Source: Coffea arabica
Lineage: Eukaryota > Streptophyta > Magnoliopsida > Gentianales > Rubiaceae
Reading direction: 5' to 3'
NCBI RefSeq assembly: GCF_036785885.1
Contig: NC_092320.1
Coordinates: 19,779,557-19,843,556, forward strand
DNA: 64,000 bases
In this document: positions 22,722 to 34,808 of the stretch, in pieces
Layout of the letters: each line of letters begins with the position of its first letter
How positions within the stretch are numbered: the stretch's first letter is position 1
Notes under the pieces: generated by a model
Seen by the model: the letters and a program-made list of their open reading frames with translations, nothing else
The model's database searches: none
What the model was told of the DNA's origin: nothing
Made by a program: the position numbers and the translations under genes

Positions 22722-24137
22722 GGGAAAATCGTTCAAAACATTTCTCATATATTTGTAAAATGATTTTTTCGTCCTTTACTTTTAAAAGTGTGTATTTTTA
22801 CATCCCTTACAAATCACATTAATTAAATTTGATCCGTACATAAGTTTTTGACAAATTTTTTTTGTCGGAATCCATCATGTGCCTTGCACGCAATCATTTT
22901 TTTAGGGCAAAATTATCAAATCAAATTTTACATAATTCAATTTAAAGTCCTTAACATTTCACAAAATAAATTTTTTCATTTCTGACATTTTACCAAAATG
23001 AATTGTTTTGTCTCTCACATTTCATAAAATGAATTTTTTCATCTCTCACATTTTTCAAAATGAATTTTTTCATCTCTTATTGATCATGTGCATGAATGAT
23101 TTTTTTTTAAACCAATGTATATATCTATTTGGTTTCACCCAAATAATATGAATAATATGTAATATATCTCTATTTAATTTCACCTAAACTGTCTAATCTT
23201 AGTTGTGCATATTTTATTCAATACATATGTACAGGGGTTTAAAACTAACAATTTTGTTTTAAAATCATGTATATATCTATATGATTTCACTATGTAAACC
23301 TATTCAATATTTGTTGTCTTTCTCTTTTGATAATCATTTATTTATTGAGTTGTGTAATAAGACCATCTAATTAATCGATCATATCTGAAATTTTCACTTG
23401 CCACTTTTAAGACTAACAGTTAATTACTTGTTTGTAATTGTCTTAAAATTTAAAAATACCAATCACTTACTTCTTTTTGTCATACTTTTCATTTGTTTAT
23501 TTTTTCTATCCAAATTTAATTCAATATAAACACTCGATAATGTTTAAGATTAAATGTTTTCTTTGTTTTCAATTTTGAAGTAAAAGGAAATGAATATGAG
23601 TAAAAAAACTAACAATTTTTTTTTAAACTCATGTATATATCTATTTTGATTTCACCTGAATAGTACAAAGTAGCATGTAATACATCTCTATTTGATTTCG
23701 CCTAACGAAATCAAATAGAGATGTATTACATGCTACTTTGTACTATTCAAGTGAAATCAAATAGATATATACATAGGTTTAAAAAAAAAAACTATTCGCA
23801 CACATGATCAATGAGAGATGAAAAAAATCTATTTTGAAAAAAGTGAAGGATGAAATAAATTTATTTTATAAAATGTGAGGGACGAAAAAAATTCATTTTA
23901 TAAAATGTGATGGACTATAAATCGAATTATGTAAAATTAAATTTGACAACTTTACCCTTAAAAAATGATAACGTACAAGACATGTAGTAGATTCCAATAA
24001 AAAACTAGTCAGAGACCTAAATAGGAACCAAAATTGATCAATATGAATTTGTAAGGGATGTAAAATTACACATTTAAAAGTGAGAGATGAAAAAAATTAT
24101 TTTATAAAATATGAGGAATGTTTTAAACAATTTTCCC
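22722..24137. mobile_element. Mutator-like non-autonomous element, copy 2
   Basis: 1416-bp element starting GGGAAAATCGTT and ending AACAATTTTCCC, with perfect 9-bp target duplications TTTTGGTAA at 22713-22721 and 24138-24146. The unoccupied site is in module B near 14861. Inverted arms extend several hundred bases with a hairpin in the middle. No transposase ORF. This copy defines the element's ends for the diverged copies at 4471-5931 and 45596-47048. Confidence 0.85.
23641..23764. repeat. Near-perfect 124-base palindrome
   Basis: CTATTTTGATTTCACCTGAA at the left returns inverted as the TTCAAGTGAAATCAAATAG end; the axis is near 23703. The arms also pair through AGTAGCATGTAATACATCTC and its complement. 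It would form a long hairpin in single-stranded DNA or RNA and could be a template for small RNAs. Confidence 0.85.
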
Positions 24138-24933
24138 TTTTGGTAATTTGACTTTCATCAATTCAAGTAGCAATAAAAGTTTGTTACCGAAAATAATACT
24201 AGTTATAAAAGTTAGTGTGCAAATAGCAGTTTAGCCCTGAATTTTTGGAGAAATCACACTTTATTACCGTGAATCTTGAAGATATGCACTTTACTGCCCA
24301 CGAAAGCTGGTCAAATGTTTAGAAAAGTTGATCTACCCAACTACTAGTACAATGACACTGTTGTTCTTCAATTATTGTCAAAAATACCTATTTGGATTGC
24401 TATTTTTAGTGAAAAATATATCGTAGTAATTTGATGTATGTAAGATAAAAATGTGATTAAAAAATATATTCATGAAAAACGTAAAAATTTCTCTACAAAA
24501 ACTCACAATCCAAACAAGTGTAAATTGTTATTTAGCATTATAAAAGGAGTTAATCACCCTAGTTCTAATGTACTTTAATAAAAGTTATACTTAAACATAG
24601 AATAAACGAGCTTGTTTTAAATATAACCAATTATCTCGATGAATGACAAAAAATAATACTAATTTCAGTTTGGACTGAATTTGTGAATATTTTAAGGCAA
24701 TTTTATTAGTCAAATGATAATAACACTCCAAGTAAAACCTCAGCACTCTAATTTTCTTTTATATTACTAAAATCGACAAATATTCCCCTCATCTAGTGTC
24801 AGTCACAAAATAATATGTCTTTCTTTCTATCCCTAACTTCAGCAATTCTATTTCTTTATATCTACAACCACCTCAAACACTTCCGTTAGTGCAAACCTAT
24901 ACCCAATTTCCTAATCCTAGCAGCCAAAACTAA

Positions 24934-24954
24934 CCCCCTCCCCCCCCCCCCCCC
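24934..24954. repeat. Poly-C tract
   Basis: Homopolymeric cytosine-rich run next to an A-rich stretch in block U3; a similar shorter run is at 16362-16372. Confidence 0.85.
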
Positions 24955-27325
24955 CAAAAGAAACCCAAAAAATAAAAACCACAAAACAATATTCACTTTC
25001 ATTCTTGGTTGATATGTTTATCACTACTATTAAAATTTAGAAACTCCTTAGTGAAAGTGGTGTTTTTTTCCCTCTATATTTGCTGCAGAGTCAATGTATG
25101 TACTTTAAAAAAAAAAAAAAAAAAAAAGCATGCAGGACTAAGTGCATTACATTCTATTACAAAAGTTTAGTGCTCAATTAATTTGTTCAATTGTACTTTT
25201 GTTTAATTTCTTATATAATTGCAGTGTTGTCTTTGGGAGAGTTTAATATAATTGTTGAACTTGGATGTGGTTCTTTTTAGGAGTTTATGGTGGATTATTT
25301 AAAGAGAGATTAATAAAATTGTTGTACCTGAATTGGTTCTTTTTAGGAGGGTTTACCTGTAAAATAGATGCCTTTGTTGAATTTACGAAATCCATAATTT
25401 CATAACTCTATACCATGAATTTCAGTCTTATGCGAGGATCAGAGGATGTTTGAGCATTTTTAGGTGATAGCAAGGGTTGTCCAGCCTTGGCTAGTTGCTA
25501 GGTTGATTAAGGGTGTAGTTGTCTAAACCATAAAGTGTGCAAGAAAGGAAAAAGAAATTACTTGAAGGATAGTCTTATAAGGTTGGGGCCAGAATTTTCA
25601 ATTCAAACAATATAAAAAGAAAGAGGGAGGGTCTAAAACATTTTTTTTTTAAAAAAAAAAGTGCTAATATCTTCTATCTTTTCTTATTCTTATCAAGTAC
25701 ATTACTCAATAAAAGGCATATCGTATCTTGGTACATTGCAATTATTTTAAGCGTGATAAAGCATATCAACATCTTTTTAATATAGCAAATAAATATAATC
25801 ATCAAATTTCGGTGATATTTCATTTGTTATCTTGTTTTGATATAGAGAATTCAATAAAAGTGCACTTAAACAAAAAGGAAAAATAATATAACTTTGAATA
25901 AATTGCCCAGCCAAAATAAAAGGGTTTTGCCTACCAAATTGATTAATCCATTTAGAGACTCATTTGCTTTTTATTCTTTGGGAGTTGGGACCAAAGCTAT
26001 TAGTATTGAAACTTATAATTTTAACAAGGTATTAAGACAAAACAAGGATTTCAAAGTGTGATTAACCCTAAGGGTGCGTTTGGTTTTATAGAATTAGAAT
26101 TGAAATTCTATAGAATTGAAATTCTATGAATTGGAATTCCAAGTCATTCCAATTCTTTCGTTTGGGAAATGCATAGAATTGATACGGAATTTATTTGGAA
26201 TTCCAAATCCTTTGTTTGCATGAGAGAAGAATTCATTAGGAATTAGAATTGTTTTCATGAAACATTTGCTTACATAAAATTTTTCTTTTTTTTCCTTTTT
26301 CTATATAATATTTTTTTTCTTTACATTTAGCTAATTTTTACTAAAGATTTAAAAGTAAAAACCAATTTGTGCCTTTAATAATTTTTTTTCCCACTCATAT
26401 ATCAATTTCTTTGGTGAACATTTCCAGACGTAGGTTGTGCTAAGCATAGCATTAGCGAGACATGTCAATCTGACTGCCTTCTTTTGTTCAACGTATGGTA
26501 TAGATATTGGCATCCAACCAAAACTGGACCTCAACCCCGTAAAAGTAAATCCCCAATGACACTAGCATATTTCTTAAAACATGGTAGAATACCGGACAGT
26601 TAATTACTCACAAATTACCTGACCCAAGAAAATAGTGAAAAAGAAGACAAAATAAATAAATTGACTTTTTTGGTGATAATCGAGTAGGGTAAAATTTATG
26701 ACTTTACCGAATAAAGAACTGTGCACCACGAAATGAAAAAATGTAGAATAGATCTCAATCATGAAGACAAGGTCCCGAGGCTTCTTGTTTTTGTAACACA
26801 ATATGATAAATACACGACCGAACCTTTGTACTAATATTTACCAGCTTCTTTGGAGGAGATGTTGGAAAATACAAAACTTAAGACTGTCAAATGACCAATT
26901 CACACACAGTCAAGTACTTGCTAAATAGAATAATATCTGTCATCCATTCTTTTGTGAGTGTGCAGACTTGTGGGAGATAAAAACCAACAGAATACAGGAA
27001 GAGCACTTATACAAAAGCTCCTTAACTTTGAGAAAGAATGCAAAGCAATTTAAAAAAAAGCATTAGATCCCAAGAAATGCTATAAATTGTTCCCCACTTA
27101 ACTATAATCATCCAATGGGACTATGTGCAGAAATTATATTTTCTCTACTAATCTTTTTGATATGTTGCAGCCAATTTGTCAGGCAGACCTCTCCTCCTCC
27201 TACATGGAGATGCAAGCACCTTGGGGACAACTTCTGCGCTACCACCTTCACCAAAAGCCAAGTCTTCCTGCAGCCTGTGGAGAACTCCACCTTCATCAGC
27301 AAAAGCCCGTGGAGAATCTTCCAGC

Positions 27326-27844
27326 TAGGGCTGCAAACGAATCGAGCCGCTCGCGAGCCGCTCGCGAGCGGCTCGAGTCAAGCTCGAGATTAATCGAGCT
27401 CGAGTCGAGCTCGAGCCAGCTCGAGTCAACCTCGAGCTCGAACTCGAGCTCAGATTATTAAGCTCGTTAGCTCGCGAGCCGGCTCGCGAGCTTGAGTATA
27501 TATATTTATATATATTTTTTATTTTTATTTAATAATAAAATTACGTATATTATATATAAATATATTTTAATTTTTTATTTTCATAGCGAAATTACGTATA
27601 TATCCTTAATATTTTATTATTTATTCAGAAAAAAATATTATTTTTTTTTATTTTTTTAAAAATAAAATAATTTTTTTTTATTTTTTTCGAGCTCGAGCTC
27701 GGCTCGACTTGATTCGAGTCGAGCTCGAGCTCGAAAATTGCCAGCTCGTCGAGCTCGAGCTCGAGCTCGAGCTTGGTAAAATTTAGTCGAGGCTCGGCTC
27801 GATTAGCTCAAAACTCGACTCGGCTCGGCTCGTTTGCAGCCCTA
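27326..27844. mobile_element. hAT-type MITE nested in Harbinger element 2
   Basis: 519-bp element with 24-base terminal inverted repeats beginning TAGGGCTGCAAACGA (two mismatches between ends) and a perfect 8-bp target duplication CTTCCAGC (27318-27325, 27845-27852). An 8-bp duplication with TAGGG ends is diagnostic of the hAT superfamily. Both subterminal regions consist of many overlapping GAGCTCGA/CTCGAG units; the centre is AT-rich. No coding capacity; the open frames across it are repeat artefacts. Confidence 0.88.
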
Positions 27845-28847
27845 CTTCCAGCCACCAACAAAAGCTGAAACTTAATTAGTTTCTAGAAAACTACCAACAT
27901 TTTTATATGGTTGTACGAAGTTATTGTCCGGTAGCCAAAGTTTGCTGCACTATTGGTTCTCTTGAATTCAGTACCACTTTCAATGAAGAAAACTGGTATA
28001 AATATCATGCTGCAAAACTACATCATATTGTAACTAGTGGGGTGGGTCATCAATTCCATCATTTCCAGTAACAATCCAGTAAAAATACAGAATTCCGACC
28101 AAGAAATAAACCAAATTCTGGTGGAATTGAACCCAAAAATTTCTTATTTCTTATTCATTTAAACTTTTTCAGAAAATCCATCAGAGTGAAGCTAAAATAC
28201 TACCACCAGCAATCCATATGAAGCAGTAGTATAATTTAGACAAATGATATATAATAGTAGTACAAGGGAAGATTCTATTGATCCTGGATTAATTTAAGGA
28301 CCAAGTTTTTGTTTGTATGGAAGACAGCATCAGATATACTGAGCCAGAGAAACAGGTGCAAAGGAACTTCTTTTGTCATTAGACATCTGATGAACAAGAC
28401 AAGAAATGAGCCAAACAAAACTAGAACAAGTCCACCTGAACAGAAATGGATATGAAAGATAAAATGGATATGGTTTCATTTCTGTCTTGTTATTCGGGAT
28501 AGCTAATAAGTTCCCTTTCCCTGATTATTACCCTGATTACGCCACCAAGAAACAATTCATTGACTACCTAGAATCATATGCCACCCACTTTGATATCAAC
28601 CCTCAATTCAATTAGTGAGAGGAAGCAACTTGGACTCGATTTAACTAACTGAATTCAAACCCACTCCAGTCACAATAGAACAAATTAGTGAGAGGAAGCA
28701 GAAACAAAAGCAGGCCTTCAATCATTAAGAAATGCACAACTTGACCAGAAAGGTTAAAATATCAATTATCAAGATAACTAACAGCAATCTGCAGCAGAGA
28801 TAAGCAAAAAATAAGCCCATGGTCAAAAAACTTCAGAAGGTTTTCAC

Positions 28848-28940
28848 CTCAAGCGAATTCCCTTCTTTACAGATTCTTTGGCATCATTTGCAGTAGTAAA
28901 TACGAAAAGCAGCTTGGATCTCACAGTATTCAGAACATGG
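28848..28940 (-). pseudogene. Captured aspartyl-tRNA synthetase-like exon, truncated copy
   Basis: Second copy of the exon seen at 8588-8696, with the splice donor (GTGAAAA at 28841-28847) and about 50 bases of intron retained but the 5' part lost after the LNTVRSKL region. It has amino-acid changes (for example KKGIRLR for KEEIRLR), so it is drifting. Presence in two separately inserted Harbinger elements means that the capture preceded their divergence. Confidence 0.55.
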
Positions 28941-29683
28941 ATTCGAGTAGGAAGGAAGGAGCAGGTAAATGATAAAAAGTGTAGTACTCACTATATATTC
29001 TGATATATGAAGCTATGAAATGGAGTTAAACAAGAACAATGGGAAATAGAAGAAGGCGGAGAAAATTACATCACTGAATGAAAGGCTTCCAGAATTAAAG
29101 CTTTTGTTCAAGACGTATCTGTATCAAAATACGATTTAGAGGTGGAAAGATCCTTACTGAAGGAATATTGTGGCAGATTTTGTCGAAATCCTCTCCTCGA
29201 ACCCTGTTCTGAAATTCTTCACGGATTGCCAACACTTTTTGAGTGAACCAATGAACCTCAATCCCTCGGGCCGGAATCATGGTTAATCTTTGACAGTAGT
29301 GAATCTCAATGGCTCCTTTCTCTACCGTCCACTTCTCTAATACGAAAATATTAGGGTTGCAGGTGGAAGTGATGGTGGAGAGCAGAGCACTAGCGGCTGA
29401 GGAAAAACGGTGAGTTAGATAGGAAGAGAGGGGCGCCAATATCCTTGACCCTATTTTAATTTTTGATCCATACTAGATCCGCGTATGGACCCGTTTAGTC
29501 GTGGAATTGGAATTAGAATTCTTTTGGTCTGGTAAAGAATTCAATTCATGGAATTAGACTTCTATAGAATTCAGATTCAATTCTAATTCTATGAGTGAAG
29601 CAGTATCCAAACAACAGATTTGGAATTTGGGACCCAATTCCAATTCTAAACCCCAATTCCATGGGGAACCAAAGATACCCTAA

Positions 29684-31044
29684 AAGTAATTTCAAACGCC
29701 TAAGTTGTTTAAATTATTAAACTCCTCGCCTGTAACTGTAATTGTATTGGGATGTACATGCACTGATAGTGTCAGATGACATTCTATTCAACGACAGAAA
29801 GTGGAAAAAGGAAAAATCAACATGTTCCCTGAAAAATTAGCCTCCTTAGGCTCCCACTCCCCCTAGATTAAGATAGAGTAGGTTATATAAATGTATGCTG
29901 ACAAAAAAAAAATGTTCCCTGAAATAAAGAAAGATAACAGATAATTAATGTCATCAAAGTATACCTACCACTATTGTGTAGTGCCAGAACGAGTACAAGC
30001 ATTACAAAGAGAAGGGAAAGAAAAAAGTTACTACATCACAGATTCAGTGGTGTTTCAATAATATCAAGTGTGTTCAACTAGATTTTGCTGCACTCTAATC
30101 CTATGGGTTTTCATTCTTTGACGTGCCTGTTCTGATATTTCTGTTTGTCCCATTCTTGAATTAATGTATCCCTGTAATGAAATAGCATTCATCAGGTTCC
30201 ATCTTCTTTTTCCATAGGCAGCAAAGTCATTCCATTTCTTACCAAACGTAAAGCTCTTCATTCCATTTCCTATCAAACGTAAACAGAACTCAACAGGCAT
30301 CAAGCTGTCAAACTTTCACTCAGAACACATGAACAAACCTAAAAGAAACAGGCACCAAGAAAAGAGTGGTAGCAGAAAGACACAGGCACAGAAGAATGCT
30401 CTGAAAGTTTGGATGCGCAGACCACACTCTGCATTTTTTTTTTGGGGTCAAATTTCATGGCCAGTCCAGATCTGTGATGATAGCATATTTCAGTGCCAAC
30501 TTTAATTAATTAATTCACCACTCACTAAGGTTACAAAAATTGCACTCTTCCATCTGCATTCATACGTAGCAATACTGTCATCATTAGTAATAGAATCAAA
30601 TATTTATCGTTTGAGTTCAATTTTAGCATACTGAAACTTGCTTCTGCAGTGCATGTGATTAAGAGACAAACTTAAAGAACTAAAGCAGAACATAAGCGTT
30701 GAAAGAGTTATTTTAAAGAACCAACAGCAACATGGGAAAAAACATAGACTGTTAAAACAAGTCAAACTGATAATAGAAGAAATTTCTTCTTCGGCCTGTG
30801 ATTAAGAGACATTTACACTGCCCTCCTATTGAAGTTAGAATGTTCACCATGTTTAAATATTTCGAGTCGAATATACTACATTGAGTATCTGAATCTCTAT
30901 CAAGTAAAAGCTCAACAACTTTGCATGGCTGGATACCTAAGATGTCTTTAAAAAGGACGGAGAAGAGCATCTAATGAGCAAAATCAAATAAAAAAGGAGC
31001 AAAAAAAAAAGAGTGAAATATCCAGAGGTCCTAAATGGAGCCGA
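29684..31044. repeat. Block V3 (3' flank of PPR relic F3)
   Basis: Block V of module D, nearly the same as 48550-50146 but without the LINE fragment. Contains the conserved short ORF at 30064-30303. Confidence 0.65.
30064..30303 (-). pseudogene. Conserved short ORF of block V, copy 2 (79 codons)
   Basis: Minus-strand frame with an ATG (MPVEFCLRLIGNGMKSFTFG), then GKKWNDFAAYGKRRWNLMNA, then SLQGYINSRMGQTEISEQA, and a basic tail ending NLVEHT. No membrane segment or known motif that I can name. A candidate acceptor (TTTGACAG) lies just upstream of the ATG, so this may be a last exon rather than a whole gene. Compared with the module C copy it carries a small in-frame duplication (KSFTFGK region). 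Function unknown. Confidence 0.4.
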
Positions 31045-31287
31045 TTAAGTATAAGATCCCCTTTCTCCAACATTTAGACTGTTATTGCACATCTTTGGAG
31101 CAAAGTTCTCAACTATCTTAAGAAGGGATGGATCATTTCCACTATCTCTGAACGAATCTAGTAAAAAGACAAAAGTAGATACTTGCAGTGAGAATCCTCG
31201 CTAATCCATTTATTCAAAATAAACCACTGCATCATCAAATTCACTAGCCTCGATAAGTCCTTGGACCATAATGTTTAAGATAAACAA
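31045..31287 (-). pseudogene. PPR C-terminal relic F3
   Basis: Collinear with F4 (50147-50389) without length change, but it has two in-frame stop codons around 31200-31212 (the ATGGATTAGCG region on the minus strand). Remainder of the gene absent. Confidence 0.75.
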
Positions 31288-32839
31288 TGCAATTACTATA
31301 TGGTATGGGCGATAAACTCAACATCTTGATGCTGCTCCACTGAGCATGTTCAGTATATTAGAGAAGCATTTTTGGCATAATGAAAGAATAGAAGATGAGG
31401 TAGGCCAGAACTTTGAGCGACAAAAGCAGCCCCCTCTGTATCCAATGGCTTCTGATTATGCTAACAACTAAGTAAGCTTCTTCTATCTTCTCTCACAAAA
31501 TTCAGAAAGGGAAAGAGAAGCATTTTTCATCTATAATAGAATAGAAGATGCTGTAGGTAACAACTAAGTCAAACTTACTTCTATCTTCCCCACTCAGAGA
31601 CACATGACGAAATCTAAATATTCCAGCGTGCTTATCACCTCATTCTAGAGGATGGGAGCAGAAAGCTCAGAAGTGTGCCTGCAATGTGTGTCAGTAGCTC
31701 AGAAAAATTCCCGCGGGAAAAACCCTCTGGCAAAAGAGATACAAGGGAATTGAAGTTTAATAGTTTAACCATAGCTGCTCTTCAACCAGAACAAGCGGAT
31801 TGAGAGCTGCTATGCCATGGCTGGCCTTCAGTCTTTGGCTGGAGGGCATCCTTTGCCTTCCAAAAGGTGTATCGGTAGTACATGAATTGTAAATGGTTAA
31901 TAAACATGTGACAAAAACTCAGAAGTAAATGGTTAATGAACGTGTGACAAAAAGTCAGAAGTTAATGGCCCTAATACAAAACTGATGTTATTTTGGACCT
32001 TGATTGTGCTCGTTGCTTGCAAACTTTAGGCACCAAAATCAACCAAAAAAGACTTTGTAACCTTTAAAATTTACAGAATGCAATTTCTGATTATCACAGG
32101 AGATAAAAACTTTTGGGTGTTAATGCTAGCTACAATTTCTCTGATCTTTAATCCGTAAATTCAGGGACTTGTGAGCTAATTTTGTGAGCTAATTTCATGC
32201 CTAAGGGGAGGCCAGGGATGTGTATGGGAAGAATTAAAACACTCACTCAAACAAAGAAGACTTGAAAAAATGGCAGTCAAGTTAAGTTGAAGAAAGTGAA
32301 TACTACAGTACAATGACTATCATTCACAACTCCTGTTTTTTTTGTCACTTAATTTGATTATTTTGCAACTGCCATGCATAAGAAGATAAATTAAGCTGCA
32401 ATTCAGTAACCCAACATGACAATTACATGGACAAGCCATCATGTATAACGCAAGCATACATAAGACTGACTCAAACAGACAATGTGAGCCATCGAGACAA
32501 TTAGGCATAAAATTTTGAGAAGTGATGAGAGAGGCGTGATCACAGAGTACAAACCATGAAATGCATTGAAAACAGGCAGGCAGACACTCTTTCATCTGAT
32601 AGTCGTGAGAGAGCTTCTAACACATTGTCGCTTATCACCCTGCAAGTATTTAATCTTCAAATCTCTAGAATATGCTCAAAGATTGCTCCTCCAAGGACTA
32701 TTGATAAACTTTTTGAGACCAAAAAGGACAGATACTGACAACAATATCAACTGCGAATCTACATCATGTAACTTTGGATGACTAAATGCTAGGAGCCAAA
32801 AAGAGCAGTGGAATATCCAGAGGTCCCAAATGAAGCCAA
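31288..32839. repeat. Block W4 (3' flank of PPR D)
   Basis: W block of module D. It has local duplications not seen elsewhere (a repeated GTAAATGGTTAATGAACGTGTG-type segment near 31890-31945, and a repeated TTGTGAGCTAATTT near 32168-32190). Small frames here are not conserved. No gene seen. Confidence 0.65.
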
Positions 32840-34760
32840 TTAAGGATAAGATCCCCCTTCTCCATTATTTAGACTTCCATTACCCATTTTTGGAGCAAAC
32901 TTCTCAATTATCTCAAAAATAGAGGGATCATTTCCACAATCTCTGCATGAATCTAGTAAAAACAAAAAAGTAGACAAATGCATTGAGAATCCTCTCCTGT
33001 CCATTTCATCAGAATAAACCACTGCATCATTAAATTCGCCAGCCTTAAGAAGTCCTTGAACAATAATATTAAATGTAATTTGATCAGGAGTGCAACCATT
33101 TTCTTCCATTTTCTTAATAAACTCTTTCGCTTCCTGTAGTAAACCTTCTGAAAAGAGGCCATTTATCATTGTGTTATATGTTGTAACATCAGGGTCTAAT
33201 CCTTTAGAAGAGAGACTATAGAAAAGATGCCGGGTGCTGTCAAGCTTCCCACATTTGCATAATCCATCAAGGACGATGTTGTACATTGTTATATGACAAT
33301 CTACTCCATCAACTTCCATCTTGTGCAAAAATTGAAGTGCTTCCTCAGCATGTGAATTCTTGCATAAACCATTTAACAACACGCAGTAAGTGTGAAAATT
33401 AGGTTTTAAGCCAGCAGCTCGCATCTCGTCGAAAGCTTCGATTGCTGTAAGATACCTCCGCACACTAAATAAACCCTGCAGGACAGTGTTATAAGTTGCA
33501 ACATCAGGTGTTACCTTTATGTTGGATCTCTTGGAAGAGATTCATGGCTGCTTCCACTTTCATTTTCTTCATATAGCCATGGATCAATATATTATGGCTT
33601 TGAACATCAGGACTAAGGCCGTTAGCAGCCATTTTATCAAAAACTATCTTTGCTTCGTCCATTCGGCCTTGTAAACAGTACCCATCCATCAATGCGTTAT
33701 ATGTAGCATTATCAGGCTTCTCATTTTGCTCAATCATGATTTTCAGTACCTCCTCTGCATCTTCTAACTGTCCTTCCTTACATAGTGCATCAATAAGAAT
33801 ACTAAAAGTAACGACACTTGGAACAATATTATAAGCCTTCATCTCAGTCAAGAGCTTTTCAACGTCCTTCCATTTACTTAAATTGCACAGACCCTGGACC
33901 AAACAATTGTAAGTGATGACATCGGGGGCAATTCCTTTCTCAATCATCTCGTGTAGCAGGGAGAGAGCTTGATCCATCATTTTATCCTTGCACAACCCGT
34001 CGATAATAGTGTTGTAAGCAGCAGTTTGAGGCCTGCACCTTCCTCCTTTTTCCATGAATCTAAGGACTTGAATGGCCATGCTAGTGTTCCCAGCCTTAGA
34101 AAGCCCATCTATCACAGTCCCATACGTAATTTTATTGGGTACGCATAGCTTTTCATATATTATTTTCTTGAACAATCCTTGTGCCTCATGAATTTTGTGT
34201 TCCCGAAAGAGTCCTTTGAGCAGAGTGGTAAATGTGGCCGTATTGGGCACAATACCTCGCTTGAAGAAGCTACCCAATATAGAAAACCCAAAATCCACTC
34301 TACCCAAGAAGCAGTAACAATTAATCACAATACTTAGCGTGTATTCATTAAGCGGAATGCATCCTAACTCAGCCATATCTCTGTAAAGAGAAAGAACCAC
34401 CAAATACTGCTTCATCTTAACAATAGAACCCAGCAATTGAGTGAAATGAACAACACTAGGCACAGGTCTCATCCGGACCATCTGCTTGTAAAAGCCTAGA
34501 GCTTCATCAAGATTGCTGATTCTGTCAATATCACTCCTTAATCCCCGAGACCCATAATGAACAATGTTGTTAGGCTTAGCCTGATGATGATTACTATTTT
34601 CAATACCAATGGTGAGGGCTGCAGAGTGAAAAGCTGAACGGATAGGGGTTGAATTTCTTGGAGAAAGAAATGAAAGAGAAGTAAAAGCGGCACTAGTAGC
34701 AGTACCTTTCGCCCCTGCTTTGTGACAAAGATAAGCAACAGAGAAGGCCCTTTTTCTCAT
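32840..34760 (-). pseudogene. RFL-type PPR gene D, frameshifted
   Basis: PPR gene most similar to E, with the same N-terminus (MRKRAFSVAYLCHKAGAKGT). ATG at 34758-34760. A 2-bp deletion near 33512 (GTGTTACCTTTATG where the others have GTGTTAACCCTTTATG) breaks the frame at the end of motif 9, so the first frame stops after 418 residues (33504-34760) and motifs 10-15 continue in another frame (32840-33463). Restoring two bases would give exactly 640 codons, as in E. A protein truncated after nine motifs could still bind RNA but lacks the C-terminal third. Its code pairs include TN at motif 3, GQ at motif 4 and NS at motif 6, unlike any sister. A complete chromovirus sits 48 bp before the ATG, separating the gene from its ancestral upstream region, now at 40163 onward. 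Confidence 0.9.
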
Positions 34761-34808
34761 CTTCTTGATGGTTTTGCCTTCGGAGTTCAGCTACAAAATC
34801 AGAAAGTC

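Larger units (their letters stand above)
21907..26068. repeat. Block U3 (5' flank of PPR C)
   Basis: Longest U block. It contains the best preserved Mutator-like element (22722-24137), a poly-C tract at about 24934-24954 and homopolymer A/T runs near 25109-25127 and 25641-25660. It continues into block V3 across the Harbinger element inserted at 26072. No gene seen. Confidence 0.65.
26072..29680. mobile_element. PIF/Harbinger-type element 2 with captured host exon
   Basis: 3609-bp element with terminal repeats GGGTGCGTTTGGTT and (inward) GGGTATCTTTGGTT, and a TAA target duplication (26069-26071, 29681-29683). The paralogous unoccupied site reads AACCCTAAAAGTAATTTC at 48549-48566. The TAA duplication plus TTTGGTT ends make PIF/Harbinger membership firm. 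It has the same subterminal GAATTGGAATT-type repeats as element 1, the same captured exon fragment (28848-28940), and a nested hAT MITE (27326-27844). A minus-strand open frame near the right end (29095-29439, no ATG) has a Ser/Arg-rich start and may be a second captured host piece; I do not recognise it. No transposase. Confidence 0.88.

Noticed and set aside
27115-27461. Two overlapping plus-strand frames of 92 and 112 codons
   Set aside because: They run through the GAGCTCGA arrays of the hAT MITE, giving Ser/Glu-rich low-complexity translations in several frames.
29095-29439. 114-codon minus-strand frame in Harbinger element 2 as a gene
   Set aside because: Begins at TTG with no ATG and shows no recognisable domain; mentioned only as a possible second captured fragment.
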